Shown piece after piece: positions 6,068 to 7,777 of a DNA stretch of 7,777 bases; position 1 is the stretch's first letter, and every line of letters starts with the position of its first letter. Source of the stretch: Sulfuriferula sp. (GTDB lineage: Bacteria; Pseudomonadota; Gammaproteobacteria; Burkholderiales; Sulfuriferulaceae); the NCBI GenBank assembly GCA_027311185.1, contig DAICZK010000064.1, positions 1-7,777 of the forward strand, written 5' to 3'. Below the pieces are notes generated by a model that saw only the letters and a list, made by a program, of their open reading frames with translations, did not search any database and had not been told where the DNA came from. The position numbers were made by a program, and so were the translations under genes.

Positions 6068-7090
6068 ATGCGCATCGGCCCTTATACTCTCAATAATAAT
6101 TTGATCGTCGCGCCCATGGCCGGCGTCACGGATCGCCCGTTTCGGCAATTGTGCAAACGGATGGGCGCGGGCATGGCTGTGTCGGAAATGGTGACGTCCA
6201 ATTCGTTGCTGTACGGTTCGGCCAAGACTCGGCGCCGCGCTGATCATGACGGCGAAGTCTCTCCCATCTCGGTGCAGATAGCGGGGTCTGACCCCGCCAT
6301 GATGGCCGAGGCGGCACGTTACAATGCGGATCGCGGTGCGCAGATTATCGATATCAACATGGGATGTCCGGCCAAAAAAATATGCAATGTGATGGCCGGT
6401 TCGGCGTTGCTGCAGGATGAGCCGCTGGTCGCCCGGATACTGGCGGCCGTGGTGTCGGCGGTGCCCGATGTGCCGGTAACGTTGAAAATCCGTACTGGCT
6501 GGGATAAACAGCACAGAAACGCGCTGGCGATACTCAATATCGCGCAAGACTGCGGCGTGCAGGCGCTCGCGCTGCATGGCCGCACGCGCGCCTGCGGTTA
6601 TACCGGGGAGGCTGAATACGAGACGATCGCGGCAGTCAAGGTCAGGGCGCACATTCCCGTTATCGCTAACGGTGATATTACGACACCGGAAAAAGCCCGC
6701 TTCGTACTCGAATACACCGGCGCCGATGCCGTGATGATAGGGCGGGCAGCGCAAGGCAGACCGTGGATTTTTCGGGAAATCGACTATTTTTTACAGATGG
6801 GCTCGCATCTGGCAGCGCCTGAAGTGACCGAGATCCATCGGGTGCTGAAAGACCACTTGTACGACCTGTACGCGTTTTATGGCGAACAGGCCGGGGTGCG
6901 CGTCGCGCGCAAGCATATCTCCTGGTATACGCGGGGTCTGCACGAGTCGGCGGTGTTTCGTCATGAAATGAATCAGTTGCAAACTCTGACGCAGCAGGTG
7001 TCGGCTGTGGACGAGTTTTTTGATAATTGCCGAGCGCGTGGCAAAAATCTTGCTTACGTTGCAGACGACACCATTACCGAGGCAGCCTGA
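6068..7090 (+). CDS. dusB: tRNA-dihydrouridine synthase B
   Basis: FMN enzyme that reduces uridine to 5,6-dihydrouridine in the tRNA D-loop (U17 for the E. coli enzyme) using NAD(P)H. The 340 residues make an N-terminal TIM barrel (about 1-240) and a C-terminal helical tRNA-binding domain. APMAGVTDRPFR (15-26) opens the FMN site. NMGCPAKKICN (97-107) holds the catalytic Cys100. K140 in TLKIRTGWD, H170 in ALHGRT, NGD at 201-203 and IGRAAQGRPW (224-233) form the flavin-phosphate pocket. All expected residues are present. The AGSALLQ motif and the downstream fis gene favour DusB over DusA or DusC. The start is ATG 6068; no Shine-Dalgarno sequence precedes it, only a T-rich tract, and no alternative start lies close upstream. 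fis begins 13 bases after its stop, as in the dusB-fis operon of E. coli. Confidence 0.96.
   Translation: MRIGPYTLNNNLIVAPMAGVTDRPFRQLCKRMGAGMAVSEMVTSNSLLYGSAKTRRRADHDGEVSPISVQIAGSDPAMMAEAARYNADRGAQIIDINMGCPAKKICNVMAGSALLQDEPLVARILAAVVSAVPDVPVTLKIRTGWDKQHRNALAILNIAQDCGVQALALHGRTRACGYTGEAEYETIAAVKVRAHIPVIANGDITTPEKARFVLEYTGADAVMIGRAAQGRPWIFREIDYFLQMGSHLAAPEVTEIHRVLKDHLYDLYAFYGEQAGVRVARKHISWYTRGLHESAVFRHEMNQLQTLTQQVSAVDEFFDNCRARGKNLAYVADDTITEAA
6281..6297. repeat. 17-base GC-rich palindrome inside dusB
   Basis: GCGGGGTCTGACCCCGC has two perfect eight-base arms around a single T. It lies in the coding sequence and encodes part of the ordinary family segment AGSDPAMM, so it does not interrupt the protein. 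It could be chance; similar GGGGTC(T/A)GACCCC strings occur as dispersed repeats in some proteobacterial genomes (general recollection, unchecked here). Confidence 0.6.
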
Positions 7091-7093
7091 GGT
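7089..7093 (+). promoter_or_regulatory. Ribosome binding site of fis, overlapping the dusB stop
   Basis: GAGGT overlaps the TGA stop of dusB (7088-7090). It lies seven bases before TTG 7101 and ten before ATG 7104, so it does not settle which of these two adjacent codons starts fis. Confidence 0.6.
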
Positions 7094-7103
7094 TAGCAAT
7101 TTG

Positions 7104-7343
7104 ATGAATAACGATAATGAAGAAATAGCGGCATGCATAACGCGCGCCATGGAGGCCTATTTGCTCGATCTGGATGGAGAACCCCCATCAGGCGTTTACG
7201 ACATGGTTCTGGCGTGCGTAGAGCGTCCCTTGATCGAGAAAATGTTGAGCTACGCCGAGGGCAATCAAACGCGCGCCGCCGATTTTCTCGGCATAAATCG
7301 CAATACGCTGCGAAAAAAAATGGCGCGTTACGGAATTCAGTAA
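7104..7343 (+). CDS. fis: DNA-binding protein Fis (short form)
   Basis: Homodimeric nucleoid-associated protein that bends DNA and regulates rRNA, tRNA and growth-phase genes. The product has 79 residues against 98 in E. coli and lacks the N-terminal beta-hairpin arm that enterobacterial Fis uses to activate Hin/Gin invertases; a short form is usual outside the enteric group. The dimerisation helices are about residues 8-52. The C-terminal helix-turn-helix (about 54-77) reads GNQTRAADFLGINRNTLRKK and keeps the E. coli DNA-contact residues, here N65, R66, T68, R70 and K71. ATG 7104 is taken as the start. TTG at 7101, one codon earlier, is better spaced (seven bases against ten) from the GAGGT at 7089-7093 and is possible. 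It follows dusB by 13 bases and should share its transcript. An upstream in-frame ATG at 7020, inside dusB, is not used. Confidence 0.95.
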   Translation: MNNDNEEIAACITRAMEAYLLDLDGEPPSGVYDMVLACVERPLIEKMLSYAEGNQTRAADFLGINRNTLRKKMARYGIQ

Positions 7344-7369
7344 ACACCGCCGGTCTTTTTACCTTCGTC

Positions 7370-7373
7370 AGGA
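7370..7373 (+). promoter_or_regulatory. Ribosome binding site of purH
   Basis: AGGA is followed by six bases and then ATG 7380, ideal spacing that supports this purH start. The 36 bases between fis and purH hold no convincing promoter or terminator, so read-through from dusB-fis is likely. Confidence 0.7.
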
Positions 7374-7379
7374 TATTTC

Positions 7380-7777
7380 ATGGCTTATATAAAACGTGCG
7401 CTGATCAGCGTTTCCGATAAAACCGGCGTGCTCGCGCTCGCGCAGGGTTTGCATGATCTGGAGATAGAAATTCTCTCTACCGGCGGCACCGCCCGACTGC
7501 TCGCGGAACACGCGATTCCGGTGATCGAGGTGGCCGATTACACGGGCTTCGAGGAAATGCTCGACGGCCGGGTCAAAACCTTGCACCCGAAAATTCACGG
7601 CGGCATCCTCGCGCGGCGTGACCTCGCGGCGCACGCCGAGGCGGTGCGCGATGCGGGCATTCCCTACATCGATCTGGTGGTGGTGAATCTGTATCCGTTC
7701 AGCCAGACGGTTGCGAAAGCCGATTGCGATCTGACTGATGCGATCGAAAATATCGATATAGGCGGCCCGGCCATGGT
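7380..7777 (+). CDS. purH: AICAR transformylase/IMP cyclohydrolase, N-terminal part (runs off the right edge)
   Basis: Bifunctional cytoplasmic enzyme for the last two steps of purine synthesis: formylation of AICAR to FAICAR with 10-formyl-tetrahydrofolate, then ring closure to IMP. The 132 complete codons present cover most of the N-terminal MGS-like IMP cyclohydrolase domain; the transformylase domain lies beyond the window. The start [20 protein letters not shown] is typical. STGGTARLL (33-41), [20 protein letters not shown] (53-72) and HGGILARR (73-80) are conserved. K66, Y105 and D126 correspond to known active-site positions of the cyclohydrolase. The full protein is normally about 520 residues. 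The dusB-fis-purH order is a familiar betaproteobacterial arrangement and supports the placement of the organism. Confidence 0.96.
   Translation, partial: MAYIKRALISVSDKTGVLALAQGLHDLEIEILSTGGTARLLAEHAIPVIEVADYTGFEEMLDGRVKTLHPKIHGGILARRDLAAHAEAVRDAGIPYIDLVVVNLYPFSQTVAKADCDLTDAIENIDIGGPAM

Noticed and set aside
6020..6754. Minus-strand open frame (244 codons) opposite dusB
   Set aside because: It covers the dusB active site in antisense and has an Arg/His-rich shadow composition.
7344..7379. Possible terminator ACCGCCGGTCTTTTT between fis and purH
   Set aside because: The stem would have only three base pairs with a three-base loop; too weak to call a terminator.
1..7777. A previously undescribed system (defence, mobile or biosynthetic) in this window
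   Set aside because: All coding space except orf151 and the RDD protein is assigned to conserved housekeeping genes in familiar order, with no transfer signs, repeats or accessory genes.

Overview
The window is ordinary chromosomal DNA from a Gram-negative proteobacterium, most likely a betaproteobacterium. The evidence is the dusB-fis-purH gene order, a short Fis without the enterobacterial N-terminal arm, the pepA-holC-(small unknown gene)-valS block, and an LptF/LptG pair that implies an LPS-bearing outer membrane. By eye the GC content is in the mid-50s and codon use looks even throughout. I see no mobile element, phage gene, CRISPR array, tRNA or rRNA. Every stretch is explained by a gene or a short spacer of under 100 bases.

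The left arm (1-3314) is on the minus strand and reads right to left. It runs from pepA (leucyl aminopeptidase, GTG start with a good ribosome binding site and a strong sigma70-type promoter) to holC (DNA polymerase III chi), an uncharacterised 151-residue protein, and valS (valyl-tRNA synthetase, of which only the N-terminal 303 residues are present). The first three genes are joined by two 4-base ATGA stop/start overlaps, so they look like a translationally coupled operon. valS follows after 34 bases.

The centre (3397-5543) is on the plus strand. lptF and lptG, the two membrane subunits of the LPS export ABC transporter, overlap by ATGA. They diverge from pepA across an 82-base spacer holding facing promoters, and the pepA-holC-valS/lptFG arrangement is also that of E. 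coli. A small RDD-family membrane protein (5558-5968, minus strand) converges on lptG with only 14 bases between the stop codons.

The right arm (6068-7777) is on the plus strand: dusB (tRNA-dihydrouridine synthase B), fis (nucleoid protein) and the 5' part of purH (last two steps of IMP synthesis). A perfect 15-base palindrome that matches the core Fis recognition consensus lies on the -10 box of the putative dusB-fis promoter, which suggests Fis autoregulation.

I looked for an undescribed system and did not find one. The most open questions are the 151-residue protein coupled to holC and the Fis-like site at the dusB promoter.
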